From: Spiroplasma endosymbiont of Lasioglossum villosulum
Lineage (GTDB): Bacteria; Bacillota_I; Bacilli_A; Mycoplasmatales; VBWQ01
Reading direction: 5' to 3'
Length of the DNA: 64,000 bases
NCBI RefSeq assembly: GCF_964020195.1
Contig: NZ_OZ026539.1
Coordinates: 1,448,717 to 1,512,716 of the forward strand
Part shown: in pieces, positions 1 through 10,329 of the stretch
How the letters are laid out: each line of letters starts with the position of its first letter
Numbering within the stretch: the stretch's first letter is position 1
Notes under the pieces: generated by a model
The model's database searches: none
What the model was told of the DNA's origin: nothing
The model's input: the letters and a program-made list of their open reading frames with translations, nothing else
Made by a program: the position numbers and the translations under genes

Positions 1-2
1 AA

Positions 3-428
3 TCGGATAAAACTAATATTAGAGAATTAGAATTTGGAAACAAAAATGAACAAATAATCAATTATGCTAATAACATATATTCTATAAATAAAAGATTTCT
101 TAAGAAAATAAATCAAGTACTTGTTAATAAAGAAGAAAAAAAATATACTTTAGACTATTTAAAAGTATTGATTTCAAATGATATCGCTCATCCAGATTTA
201 AATATTCTAAAAAAATACATTGATTTAAATAAGGAAGTAATTGACGAAATAATAAAATTTAATAATAAAAAAAATAAAGATAAATTTAGGAATGACCCAG
301 AGCATAATGATTTTATTACGAATTACTCTTATAAAGAGTGCTTATTTTATCTTTTCATTCAGTCATTACTTTCTCTTTTTATTACTAAAATAATTAATTT
401 AATACCCCCTAGTTTGTGGCCTTATTAA
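3..428 (+). CDS. Hypothetical protein, 5' end outside the window
   Basis: The frame is already open at base 3 and runs without a stop to TAA at 426-428, so at least 141 residues belong to a gene that starts before the window. The visible part is Asn/Lys/Ile-rich and mostly helical in composition. A hydrophobic stretch (FLFIQSLLSLFI and following) lies close to the C-terminus, which ends in SLWPY, so a single C-terminal membrane segment is possible. I do not recognise the family. The internal ATT/ATG starts are not needed because the frame is open upstream. Confidence 0.5.
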   Translation, partial: SDKTNIRELEFGNKNEQIINYANNIYSINKRFLKKINQVLVNKEEKKYTLDYLKVLISNDIAHPDLNILKKYIDLNKEVIDEIIKFNNKKNKDKFRNDPEHNDFITNYSYKECLFYLFIQSLLSLFITKIINLIPPSLWPY

Positions 429-438
429 TAAAAAATAT

Positions 439-815
439 TTATTTTGCATTTTTATTATTTTTATTTCGTTTTAATCCGCCAATACCTTTTTTCTTGCGAT
501 GGTATCTTAAATAACCAACTCCTATAATAAGAAGAATTGAGCCAAATACTACAAAGATAATTCATGTTGTACTAAAGCTACTACTATTATGATTAGGGTC
601 TGGAACTGGGGTTGGAGTTGGGGGAATGGAGGAATTGGTGGGTCAGGTGGTGCTGGTGGAGCTTTAGGATTATTAATTAGTTGTAAGATTGTGTGCCATT
701 AATACATTTTAGTGACTTGTCTTGATCAAAAATAGTGATGTTTAAATTAACCCAAGTTTTACTTGTTAAAAATTGTTTTAAGGTTGCATCATTTAAATTT
801 ATTAAAATTAATTAA
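439..815 (-). pseudogene. Remnant of a membrane-anchored surface protein
   Basis: Read on the minus strand, three frames join into one sensible C-terminus: a segment with LKQFLTSKTW, a proline-rich linker (KAPPAPPDPP, then TPTPVPDPN), one strongly hydrophobic helix (IIFVVFGSILLIIGVGYL) and a basic tail rich in Lys/Arg/Asn ending in NAK-stop. Two frame changes (near 680 and near 620) separate the pieces and no start is found, so the gene is broken and 5'-truncated. A proline linker followed by a transmembrane helix and a basic cytoplasmic tail is the usual layout of mollicute adhesin-like proteins; that role is inferred. Confidence 0.55.
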
Positions 816-879
816 TATGGAAAAAATATTGAAAAAAATATAAAATTTGATAATCTTTAATCATAAACATATAAGTTTT

Positions 880-919
880 AAAAAACCTATTACTTTATTT
901 AAAAGTAAATAGGTTTTTT
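880..919 (+). promoter_or_regulatory. Hairpin leader (copy 1 of 3) before coiled-coil gene
   Basis: A 12-bp perfect outer stem (AAAAAACCTATT at 880-891 with AATAGGTTTTTT at 908-919) encloses an inner CTTT/AAAG stem and is followed by the T-run of an intrinsic terminator. It ends 31 nt before the ATG at 951. The same architecture with compensating base changes occurs before the genes starting at 16684 and 18717 (both minus strand), so it is probably a conserved leader or attenuator rather than a chance terminator. Confidence 0.6.
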
Positions 920-950
920 ATTTAGAAATATATTAAAGGAGAAAATAAAG

Positions 951-1889
951 ATGTTAGATTTTGCTAAATATTTTGATTTACAAAGTGATGGTGAATATTT
1001 TGATTCAATCATGAAAAATATAATTAAAGAAAATAGAAAAAATGAAAATGTAGTTAATATTTCAGAAGAGGAATTAATATTAAAAGAAACTAATGATTTC
1101 AAAGAATTTAAATCACTAATTGAAAAAGAAATTAAAATGTTTATTTTTAATGATGTAAAAAAAACTCTACAAGAATGAAAAATAAAAAATTTTAAAAAAA
1201 TTTATGCTCTTGAAGAAAGAGGAATAAAATATAGTCGTCAAAATTATCCAGATCAAATATTTCAAACTCACTATGCTATTTATCAAAGAATTAGTGAATA
1301 TTTTAATAATGATTATAATACTTTGATAATTTCTGAAATTTTAAAAAATTTAAAAGAATTAGAAAAAATCTATAAAGAACTTAATAAATTTGATGATGTT
1401 TTTACTGATAATTGTTTTTTATTAGAAGAACTATTACCAGAATTTCAAGAAAATACAAGTAAAAATAGTATGAATGAAATGCAAAACAGAAAAAGAAATA
1501 TTAAACAATTGGCAAAAGAAAATGAGCAAGAAAATGAAGAATGAGATATAACAGAAGAAGATGAAATTAAAGAATTAAAAAGTAACAATACTAATAGAAA
1601 AATTGCTCTTTATGAATTATTAAATAAAAAACTTGATGAGAAAAAGAAACTTAAATTTAAACCTTGAAATAATGCTAAACGTAAACAAATTGATCAAGAA
1701 ATTACAAAAATTAAAAAAGAATTACAAACTATTGAAGAACATGAAGAAAATGAAAACAATAAAGTTATTGAACAAATAATTACCGAAATTAACCAACTAC
1801 AAGTTCAACCTTCAATTAACACAGATGATGATATGAATAATTATTATGATGAACAAACAACTATTCAAAAACAATCTTCAACTTTATAA
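951..1889 (+). CDS. Hypothetical Lys/Glu-rich coiled-coil protein
   Basis: 312 codons with two in-frame TGA (Trp). The ATG is preceded by AAAGGAG 8-9 nt upstream. The protein is acidic/basic low complexity. Residues about 120-160 and 190-280 are rich in E, K, L and I with heptad-like spacing (coiled coil); there is no signal peptide or membrane segment. It overlaps the next gene by 44 nt, so the two are probably translationally coupled. The hairpin leader just upstream is shared with two other accessory genes in this window. I do not recognise a family; a cytoplasmic structural or effector-type accessory protein is only a guess. Confidence 0.65.
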
Positions 1890-2379
1890 AAAGTATTACA
1901 TTAAATGTAAAATAGAACAAGATACAAATTTGAATAATTTTTTAAATTCAGAATTTAATGTTGAAAGTTTTAAAAAAGTCTTCAAAACTATAATTTTGAT
2001 ATTTTTTAAATATGAATTGTTTGAATTTAAGACATTATTAAATTTCTATCCAAATTTAAAATCTGAAGCAAATGCTTATGAAAACTTTAGTAATAAAATA
2101 ATTGATTTGTGTTTGAAAAATGATTCATTGAAATTAAAAATTATTAAAGAATATACAAAAGTAGTTGAAGAAATTGTTAAAAAATCAATAACAGTAGCAG
2201 AAGATTGAAATAATGCATCTATAAATTTTACTGAAACTATTTTAAGTAAAATATTATGAAAAGAAATACCATTTTATTCACAATGAAATAAAACAGATAT
2301 AGATTTTATTAATCAAGAAAATAGCAAAGTTTCAACAAGTAAAGGTCAAAGTTCTAGTAATAAATTACAAAAAATATAA
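1846..2379 (+). CDS. Hypothetical protein coupled to upstream coiled-coil gene
   Basis: 177 residues, four in-frame TGA codons read as Trp. The tandem ATG ATG at 1846 lies inside the 3' end of the preceding gene in another frame, an arrangement typical of coupled translation. The protein is Lys/Asn/Phe-rich, predicted helical, with no signal peptide. The C-terminus is a Ser/Lys/Gln tail (STSKGQSSSN). No catalytic motif is evident. Function unknown; probably works with the product of the 951 gene because of the overlap. Confidence 0.6.
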
Positions 2380-2664
2380 ATCTTAGATACTTTTAAACTT
2401 TAGACATATTACGCAACTAATTAATTTTAAAAATTGAAAAAATATTTAATATTTTACTTCATTAATTGATTTATAGTAGTGTTTGGAGAAATTATAAGGT
2501 AGCGATGTTATTAATTTTTATCCATATATAATTTCATATATCCTTGAAATGAAATGAAATAAATTACCTTTTATACACTGAAAAAAGTTTTAAAAATATT
2601 ATAATAAATAAATGATATATTTGAATATGTCACCATAAATCTAAAAATTTTAAAGAGGTATAAA

Positions 2665-3261
2665 ATGAAAAGAATATTAAATATTTTAAGTTGTTTAACA
2701 TTTAGTGCATTAACTACTATTAACATTAACGCTTGTGACTTTTTTGATAACAACCCTCACAAATCAAAATCTTTGTACGAAAATGAAGAATGATTTAATG
2801 GCACAAGTTCTCAATATGAAGGCAATATTGTAGACAATATCAATATAATGTCTTGAAAAAAATATCATTTAGATTGACAATCATTTATTAAAAAGTATCA
2901 ATTGTTAAATTTTGATGATAAAGCAATTATTAAAGTTGAAACTGCCACATATAAAAACTGTATATGACATAATTTACCATCTCAAATTACAGGACCTAAC
3001 TTATCAGTTAATACAGCAAAAATTAACACATCAAGTAACACAAATGATGAAAAAAACAAAATTTGTTGAAATATAGAATTTATGTATTATTATGGCAGTT
3101 GATTTACTCCGTTAGTTTTTATTCATATATATGCTCAAGCATTTTTTTGATATAGTAATAATGGCAATATATATTTATCTATTCATTTAAAAGAAGAATC
3201 AAAAAATGCTGTAGAAGGAGCACACTTTAAATTTCAAATAAATAGTACATATTTAAGCTAA
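2665..3261 (+). CDS. Putative lipoprotein
   Basis: 198 residues. The N-terminus (MKRILNILSCLTF, then ININAC) is a lipoprotein signal peptide with the lipid-acceptor Cys at about residue 24; the mature part is aromatic-rich (many Trp encoded by TGA) and probably beta-rich. The RBS is AAAGAGG 7 nt before the ATG. It should be exported and anchored to the outer face of the single cell membrane. No family recognised. The following gene starts 39 nt downstream on the same strand with its own RBS. Confidence 0.7.
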
Positions 3262-3300
3262 ATTTATTAATTATAATAATGAAAAGGGGACAATATAACA

Positions 3301-3684
3301 ATGAATGATGAAGATGAAAAATGTGACTTAGAAGTTAAATCAATTTTAGAAAAACAATATAAAAATGATCAAATCAAAGAGTTCTTAGTAAAACTTATAA
3401 ATTCAAAAAAAGAAGAAAATAAATTTTATAGTAACTTAGAATTACTGGCGGATGTTTCACTATATTATAAAAAAATTAAAAAAACTGTTAAAATAACAAA
3501 TAATATTTTGGAAATAATAAGCAAAATTTTAAAATTAAATGATACTGAAATAAATAATTTTTTAAGTTTAAGTTGAAATAAAATTCAAGAAATAACTACA
3601 GAAAAAATCATAAATATCGAAGAAATTAATGATTTATTAAATGAACCTTTTGTAAATACTTCATATATTAATCAAAAAATTTAA
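3301..3684 (+). CDS. Hypothetical small cytoplasmic protein
   Basis: 127 residues, one in-frame TGA (Trp). The ATG is preceded by AAAAGGGGA about 10 nt upstream. Mostly helical, Lys/Asn/Glu-rich, without signal peptide or membrane helix; no conserved motif is visible. It lies between two lipoprotein genes on the same strand and may be co-transcribed with the upstream one. Function unknown. Confidence 0.55.
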
Positions 3685-3828
3685 TATAGATTTCTAATTT
3701 AATATCTTTCTAAAATACTTATATTAACTTCATAAATAACACTCAAAAGTATTATAAATACTATTTTATTTTTGAAATAATGTAAAATTATTTTATAAAA
3801 GGGTTAAAGTTTGAAAAAGGGGTATTTT

Positions 3829-4755
3829 ATGAAAAATTTAAAAAGTATACTATCAATTGTAGATGTTTTAGGATTTACAGCAGCAACAACAAGCAATGTC
3901 TCTGCATGTATAAGTAATATAACAAGTAATTTTCAAGAAATAACAAATTGAAAAGAAAATAATGGTGAAATTCAAAGCTTAGTTAATAATAAAAATACTA
4001 TTTATGCAGGAACCAAAACTGGTGATGACAAAGGTAATTTATTTAAAATTACAAAAGATGACACAACAACACCTTTAACAAATTGAAAAGAAAGTAATGG
4101 TAAAGTTCAAAGTTTATTAAATGTTAATGATACGATCTATGTTAGAACAAAAACTGGCGATGGCAAAGGTAATTTATTTAAAATTACTAATGATGATACA
4201 ATAACAGCACTATCTGATTGAAAAGATACTAATGGTGAAGTTCGTGGTTTACTAAATGTCAATGGCACAATTTATGTTGGAACTAAAACAACACCCGTTG
4301 ATAATGTATATACAGGAAAGTTAATTAAAATTACAAAAGATGACACAATAACAATATTATCAAAATGAAATGTAAACAATGGTGAAATTTATAGTTTAAC
4401 TACTTCAACAAACGAAAATATTTATATCGGAACTAAAACTGGTGATGGTCAAGGATATTTATATAAAGTTAAAGAAGATGGTGAAAATACAGTAGTAACT
4501 AACTGAAAAGATACTAATGGTGAAGTTTTAAGTCTAGTTAATGATAATAATACAATTTTTGTTGGAACAAGAACTACTGATGGTAAAGGAAGATTATTTA
4601 AAGTTGTCTATACAGTAGCAATTGGTATTTTTAGTTGAAGTAGCAGTGGTGGTGAAGTACATAGTTTATTAAATATCAATGGTATTGTTTACGCTGGAAC
4701 TAAAATTAATGATAATAAAGGAAAACTATTTAAAAGTTTAAATCCAGAAGGATAA
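3829..4755 (+). CDS. Lipoprotein with six propeller-like repeats
   Basis: 308 residues. A signal peptide ends at the lipobox Cys of VSACIS (about residue 27). The rest consists of six repeats of 45-49 residues, each with the pattern NGEV.SLLN, then IYVGTKT, then GKGNLFKI, then a Trp spacer (NWK). This spacing of short beta strands is what a six-bladed propeller of the Kelch/WD-like sort would give. The repeats are more alike at the protein level in copies 1-3 than in 4-6. Probably a surface-exposed binding protein; the ligand is unknown. Transcription ends at the hairpin at 4792-4823. Confidence 0.7.
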
Positions 4756-4791
4756 TAAAAACTAATTAATTTAATTTATTAACTTCTTTTA

Positions 4792-4823
4792 AAAAAACCT
4801 AAAATTAAATTTTAGGTTTTTTA
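4792..4823. terminator. Bidirectional intrinsic terminator
   Basis: AAAAAACCTAAAATT pairs with AATTTTAGGTTTTTT across a very short loop. It has A and T runs on both sides, so it can serve both the plus-strand lipoprotein gene and the minus-strand dnaB gene, whose stop codon is at 4830. Confidence 0.8.
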
Positions 4824-4829
4824 TTATTT

Positions 4830-6170
4830 TTATCCTGTATAATTTTCAAACTTACCTCATTTTGGAATAAAAACAGTTACTACTTTTCCTGTCGGGCCGT
4901 TTCGATGTTTAGAAATAAGAATTTCAGCAAGATTACTTTCTTGTGAACTTGTTGTTTCTTCTCTATTTTTTTCCTTATAATAATCATCACGATATAAAAA
5001 CATAATTACATCAGCATCTTGTTCAATAGCCCCTGACTCACGTAAATCAGACATTAAAGGGCGTTTTTCTTCACGTCTCTCCACCATTCTTGATAATTGT
5101 GATAAACAAACAATTGGTACTCTTAATTCTCTTGCCAAAATTTTTAAACTACGAGAAATATTTGAAACTTCTTGTTGACGTGATTCACTATCTCTACCAG
5201 TTAATAACTGTAAATAATCAATAATTACTAACTTAATGCTATTTTCACGACTTAATTTTCTTAATTTAGTTTGCAACTCTAAAACTCTTAAACCAGGTGT
5301 ATCATCAATAATAATTCTTTTTTGTTTCAATTGCTCAGCAGTAGCACTAATACGATTTCAATCAGCCTGTGTAAATTTAGACTTATTACGTAAACGATTA
5401 GCATCAAAATGTCCTTGACAAGAAATCATTCTTGTAATTAATTGATCTTTTGGCATTTCTAATGAAAAAATAACAACAACATCGTTTTTATTATCTTGTT
5501 CATTAGCAGCATTTAAAGCAAAATTAAGTGCTAAGGCGGTTTTACCCATTGAAGGTCTAGCTGCTAAAATAATTAAGTCACCTCGTTGAAAACCACTAGT
5601 AATCATATCCAAATTGTTAATACCTGAACTTGTACCAGTAATATTAACTGTTGATTTTTGTAGTTGTTCAATTTTAGTTACCACATCATCAATGTGTTCA
5701 CTAATTGGCAACATCTCTTCATGATTACGTTCACTACTTACTTGTACAATTTGAGCTTCAGCAGCAATTAAAACTTCATTAATTGACTTTTCACTTTGTA
5801 ACTCTTTACCAATATTTTTTAAAGCATTTTCTAATTGTCGTTTAGTAGTTCTTTCAATCAAAATATCAATGTGTTCTTTTAAATTAGCATCAGTAATATA
5901 TTGAGCCACTAAAGAAGATAAATATTCAATTCCACCAATTTTATCCAAATTATTTTGCTTAACTAATTCTTCGGCAATAGTTGTTACATCAATACCAGAA
6001 TTATTTTTATAAAGATTGGTAATTGTTTTAAAAATAATTTGATTAGAATTAATTGTAAAGTCATGTGGTGCCAATAAATTTAATGCACTTTCACATGCTG
6101 GTGATGATTGAATCATCGCACTTAAAACATTAACTTCTGCATTATTTATATATTGACTATTGTTAGACAT
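4830..6170 (-). CDS. dnaB: Replicative DNA helicase
   Basis: 446 residues, the usual DnaB length. The N-terminal primase-interaction domain (about 1-110) is followed by the RecA-like motor: Walker A (RPSMGKTALAL, about residue 195), Walker B region (KLVIIDYLQLLTG), and SDLRESGAIEQDAD with the arginine-finger-bearing C-terminus (SKHRNGPTGKV). It unwinds DNA at the fork as a hexamer. The penultimate segment needs TGA=Trp (FIPKW) to reach the TAA at 4830. It starts 2 nt after the rplI stop, so both are in one operon with gdpP, the order known from Bacillus (gdpP-rplI-dnaB). Confidence 0.95.
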
Positions 6171-6172
6171 AA

Positions 6173-6625
6173 TTATTCTCCTAAAACTTCAACCTTTAAT
6201 TGTGCAATAATTGTAACATCTAATTTAATATTAATGTTAGTTATACCTAATTCATTAATAGGATTAAATTTAACAAATTTATGTTTATCAATTTTAATGT
6301 TATATTTTTGCACTAGTTGTTCACAAATTTGTTTTGAAGAAATAGCACCAGAAACTTTACCATTATTACTTTTTAATTTAAATTGTAAAGTAATTAAAGC
6401 TAATTGTTCTTTAATTTTTTGTAAATCTTCTAATTCCATTTCTCGTTGTATTTTTTTATTTTCAATTACTTTTTGATTAATTTTTAATGCTTCTGATGTA
6501 GCAATTACAGCTAATTTTCTAGGTAATAAATAATTTTTACCATAACCATCACTAACATTAACAACTTCACCTTTTTTACCATAATTTTTAACATCCGTTA
6601 AAAGTACAACTTTCATTGTAAACAT
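6173..6625 (-). CDS. rplI: Ribosomal protein bL9
   Basis: 150 residues, full bL9 length: an N-terminal RNA-binding domain with the signature VVLLTDVKNYGKKGEVVNV and NYLLPRKLA, a long connecting helix, and the C-terminal domain ending in VEVLGE. It binds 23S rRNA at the base of the L1 stalk. The start is a conserved Met-Phe-Thr-Met; the second Met at codon 4 gives the classical MKVVLL start and may be the real one. Lies between gdpP (23 nt gap) and dnaB (2 nt gap). Confidence 0.95.
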   Translation of the reverse strand: MFTMKVVLLTDVKNYGKKGEVVNVSDGYGKNYLLPRKLAVIATSEALKINQKVIENKKIQREMELEDLQKIKEQLALITLQFKLKSNNGKVSGAISSKQICEQLVQKYNIKIDKHKFVKFNPINELGITNINIKLDVTIIAQLKVEVLGE

Positions 6626-6648
6626 CTCACTTTCTATTTTAATAATTT

Positions 6649-8646
6649 TTAATACCTTTCAGTAGTAGCACTCTCACTTTGATATACACCACTTTCAATT
6701 AGTTTTACCAATTCATCATACAATGCTCTAATTCCCAATTTACTACTTTGGACAGCAGCAGCACTAAAGTGACCACCACCACCTAAGTTTTCACAAATAA
6801 TTTGAACATTTATTTCACCGTTGCTTCGTGCTGATAAACAGGCACGTCCTTGACGATCATAAGCAATAGTAAATGATGCTTTACAATCACGTAAGTCTAA
6901 CAACATTTCTGAAATTTGGGCTAAATATGAAGTATGTACTTCTAAGTTTTCATCACCAACAGCAACTAAAAATCCTTTTTTAATTTCTTGGGCGTGACTA
7001 ATTAAAGCAAATTTATCAATTAGTTCATTTAAACTATTTTTCAATAATCCTTTAACTTTAGAAGGAGAAGCGCCTCAATCAGTTAATAATCCACAGGCTT
7101 CAAAAGTTCTTCTTGTTGTTCTTACTTGGAAATTATTAGTATCAATTAAAATACCTGCAAACATTATATTTCATAAAAATTCTGATTCAATATTATTAAA
7201 ATCATTATAATAAATAATTTCTGTCATTGCTTCAGCTGTTGAAGAAGTTCCTGCATCAATATAAGAAGTAATGGTACTACTAATTGATTCATCAGAAACA
7301 CGATGATGATCAATAACAATAATTTTTACAGCTTTACTTAATAAATCAGGACTATCAACGCGTTGCGGATTATGAGTATCAACAACAATTAATAAAGTAT
7401 TTGCATGAAGAAATTTAAGTGCTTGTTTACCTGTAATAAAATTACGACTAATATAACTTTCAGGAACAAGTTCATGAAGAATTTTTAATGTTTTTTCATC
7501 AACTTCATTTTGATTAATAACATAATGAGCACTTTTATTTAAACTTTTAGCAATTTCAATAATGGCTGTTCCTGAAGAAATACTATCAAAATCAGCAGCT
7601 GCATGTCCCATAACTAAAATGTTTTCTGCTAATTTTATTTCATTATATAATGATTGTGCAAACATTCTAATATTAATTTTAGATTCTGATTGTTTTGCTT
7701 CAATAGTACCTCCAATAAAAACTGTATTACCACCAAATTCACGAATAACTACTTGATCACCACCACGATAAACTGCTAACTCTTTACTTTCAATAGCCAA
7801 ATCATATAGATCTTTACTAATAGCATTACCATAAGAGAAACCAGCAGATAACGTAATATCTGCTTTAAATTTTTTAACACCTTCTCGAATATTTTTAATA
7901 AGTGGAAAGTTATCATTTCTTGCTTTATTAAATTCATTTTGATAAAGTAAAATATTGTAACCATCTTCAATATTACCTAATAATAAACCTGAATAATTAT
8001 TAGCAAAATCATTTAATTCAGTTTTAATAAATGCTTCAACACGAATTTGATTCTCAACTCTTAATTTTTGTAAAGAATTATAAAAATTATCAATACTAAT
8101 TACACCAAAAACTAATTTTTCTTGCTGTAATTTATTATATAAGAAATGATATTTAGTTGTTTCTTGTAACAAAATTGTTCTAGTTTGTACTAAATAAATA
8201 GCATCATAAAGCATATCTTCAATTTTAAGTGTAATTTGAGTAATATTATTACTAATTAATTGTTCTAAATCTCTTGATAGTTTAACAATTGATTTTCCAA
8301 TTAATCTACCTAAACCTTTATCTTCTAAAAATTCACTTACTCACATAATTGATAAATCACTATCCAAAACAATCATACCAACACTACCAAAAGTTAAAGC
8401 TTGTGCATTATTTAATTTTATGATTTCGGCTGTGTTAATATAACGATGACGAATTCATAAACTAAATAAAAAAATATAAAGACAAACAATAATAAAATTA
8501 CCTAAAACTAAACTTAAAATTACAGTAATAGTGACCACTTGTTCTGCTGTCTCAATATTAACAATAAAATAAGTCAAGCCAATTAAAATTTCAACTACTA
8601 ATCAAACAATCATTATTAAATGATAATTTCTTAACGATTTGAACAC
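6649..8646 (-). CDS. gdpP: Cyclic-di-AMP phosphodiesterase GdpP (DHH family)
   Basis: 665 residues from a GTG start (8644-8646) preceded by AGAAGGAAG. Two transmembrane helices lie at residues about 10-65, then a PAS-like domain, a degenerate GGDEF domain and the DHH/DHHA1 phosphodiesterase. Catalytic motifs are visible: GHAAADFDSISSG, VVDTHNPQR, VIDHHRVSD and the DHHA1 GGGGHFSAAA. It hydrolyses c-di-AMP at the membrane. No ATG fits; the GTG start gives a complete first membrane helix. Three TGA codons are read as Trp. It is the first gene of the gdpP-rplI-dnaB operon. Very secure by domain order. Confidence 0.93.
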
Positions 8647-8798
8647 TTTGTCACTTCCTTCTAATATTATTAATTATACTATAACACTAATACTAAAAAC
8701 AGCCATTATCTTTTATGTAATATAATACTATTAAGGTCTTTTTATTTTAATTTTAAACTATTATTTAAAATAAAATATTTTTAAGATAAAAATAAATA

Positions 8799-8833
8799 AA
8801 AATTGAGTAAGATTTGTAAACTTACTCAATTTT
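8799..8833 (-). terminator. Terminator of rpsF-ssb-rpsR operon
   Basis: AAAATTGAGTAAG (8799-8811) and CTTACTCAATTTT (8821-8833) form a 13-bp perfect stem with a 9-nt loop directly after the rpsR stop codon at 8834. Confidence 0.85.
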
Positions 8834-9064
8834 TTATCTTGAATATCTTAATAATCCCATGATTTGGGCACGTTTTATATTTTTAGCAATTAAACGTTGA
8901 TACTTTGGATTAGTACCTGTTGTTCTTGCTGGCAAAATTTTGCTATTATTACCCATAAATTTACTTAGTAATTCAATATCTTTATAATCAATATAAGTAA
9001 TATTATTTTTAGTAATAAAACAAGATTTTCTTCTTGTAAAATTTCTTGGTTTACCAGTGTTCAT
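8834..9064 (-). CDS. rpsR: Ribosomal protein bS18
   Basis: 76 residues, normal for bS18. Conserved core visible: IDYKDIELLSKFM, then GNNSKILPARTTGT and YQRLIAKNIKRAQIMGLL. The protein binds bS6 on the platform of the 30S subunit. The start ATG has AAAGGAGG close upstream. Third gene of rpsF-ssb-rpsR, 27 nt after ssb. Confidence 0.96.
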   Translation of the reverse strand: MNTGKPRNFTRRKSCFITKNNITYIDYKDIELLSKFMGNNSKILPARTTGTNPKYQRLIAKNIKRAQIMGLLRYSR

Positions 9065-9091
9065 AATTATCCTCCTTTAATTATTTAAATC

Positions 9092-9580
9092 TCAAATGAT
9101 ATCTTCTTCATCAAATTCTATATTTTGAATAGCAGTTTCTTTTTCTTGAAGCTGATTAGTATTAGTAAAGGCAATATCAGTACTATAATTAGGACTTTTA
9201 AAAGCATCATCTAAATGAATTTTATTCTCATCTCTTGGTTTTGAATAATTAATATTAGCATTATTATCACTACTATCTTTTTTACGATTATCTAAAAAAG
9301 TAACAGTTTGTGCAACCACTTCAGTAATATATAGTTCTTTTCCATTTTGATCGGTTGATTTTCTTACTGACAGTCTTCCTGAAACTGAAATTAAAGAACC
9401 TTTAACTAAATAATTAGTCATATTTTCAGCAACTTTATTTCAAGCCACACACGAAATATAATCAGCTTGATTTTGAATATTATTAACTGCAAGTGTAAAA
9501 AAAATAAAAGGTTTTCCTGTTGAAGTTTGATATAACTTTAAATCACGAGTGATTCTACCAATTAATGTAACAATATTCAT
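9092..9580 (-). CDS. ssb: Single-stranded DNA-binding protein
   Basis: 162 residues. The OB fold is residues 1-105 (MNIVTLIGRITRDLKLY, FTLAVNN, NYLVKGSLISVSGRLSVR), followed by a disordered Asn/Asp/Lys-rich linker and an acidic C-terminal tip (IEFDEEDII), which in SSB docks partner proteins. The start at 9580 has GTGAGGATAAAAA upstream; shorter frames beginning at an internal Met miss the first beta strand. Two TGA are read as Trp. Sits between rpsF and rpsR as in most Firmicutes. Confidence 0.94.
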
Positions 9581-9610
9581 TTTTTATCCTCACTTTTAAC
9601 TTAGATTTTA

Positions 9611-10138
9611 TTAATCTTTTTGTTCAGTATTCGATGCATTATTATTAGTATTTGTTTTTGAATTTTGGTAATTAGTTTTTGTACGATAAGATGATTCAGT
9701 ACCAGCGATTGGTCTTGGTTTTCTTTCACCATTTTCATCACGATTATAAGAAGGACGATTTCCTGGTCTTGTTGGTCGAGAGAAAGAACTAGATTCTACT
9801 TGACGTTTTGGTTTAAACTTATTAACTTTTTCACTATCTAAATTAATAACTAAAAAACGCATTACGTCTAATTGTCTTTGTTTATTTAAAGCTACACGAT
9901 TAAAGTTAGCAATGTTTTCTGGTGAAGTTAGCACTTCAATAATAAAATAATGACCCTTAACTTTTTTGTTAATAGGATAAGCAAATTGACGAATAGAATC
10001 TTGTTCTTTAGTAATTTTTCCAGCATTTTTAGTTAAAATTTCACAAAATTCTTTTTTAATTAATTGTGCTTTTTCTTGATTTTGATCATCAACGATGTAC
10101 ATAATTTCATAATTATGCTTTTGTTTTAAATCTTCCAA
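9611..10138 (-). CDS. rpsF: Ribosomal protein bS6 with long C-terminal tail
   Basis: 175 residues from a TTG start (10136-10138) spaced 9 nt from a perfect AAAGGAGG; the upstream TTG at 10180 would place the ribosome site inside the gene, so it is rejected. The bS6 core is residues about 8-105 (YEIMYIVDD, RQFAYPINKKVKGHYFI, MRFLVINLD). It is followed by an unusual 65-residue low-complexity tail rich in Arg, Pro, Ser, Asn and Thr (RPTRPGNRPSYNRD). bS6 pairs with bS18 in the 30S platform. First gene of the rpsF-ssb-rpsR operon; a likely leader structure precedes it. Confidence 0.92.
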   Translation of the reverse strand: MEDLKQKHNYEIMYIVDDQNQEKAQLIKKEFCEILTKNAGKITKEQDSIRQFAYPINKKVKGHYFIIEVLTSPENIANFNRVALNKQRQLDVMRFLVINLDSEKVNKFKPKRQVESSSFSRPTRPGNRPSYNRDENGERKPRPIAGTESSYRTKTNYQNSKTNTNNNASNTEQKD

Positions 10139-10140
10139 TG

Positions 10141-10190
10141 TTCGAAGACCTCCTTTTGGGCATATGGCTCTGATGAGCAAGGAGTAAATA
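10141..10190 (-). promoter_or_regulatory. Candidate S6:S18 leader structure hiding the rpsF RBS
   Basis: On the transcript, CUCCUU (10179-10184) can pair with the AAGGAG of the Shine-Dalgarno (10150-10155). Inside this stem a short GCUC-AUCA-GAGC hairpin stacks directly, leaving an asymmetric loop CAUAUGCCCAA on the 3' side. Autoregulatory leaders bound by the bS6-bS18 dimer are known upstream of rpsF in many bacteria and also occlude this region; the position and shape fit. A TATAAT-like -10 lies further upstream at 10228-10233. Confidence 0.45.
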
Positions 10191-10329
10191 TATTAAGTTT
10201 GATTTTTAAATATTTGACTCATACAATATTATAACGTAATTACCTTTAAAGTAAAGGAAAAATAACAATAATTATTAATATAACATGAGAAAAAATGACT
10301 AAATAAAAATTTGATTTCAATAAGAAATT

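Noticed and set aside
10139..10180. A longer rpsF starting at TTG 10180
   Set aside because: It would place a perfect AAAGGAGG inside the gene and add residues absent from bS6; the TTG at 10138 is correctly spaced from that site.
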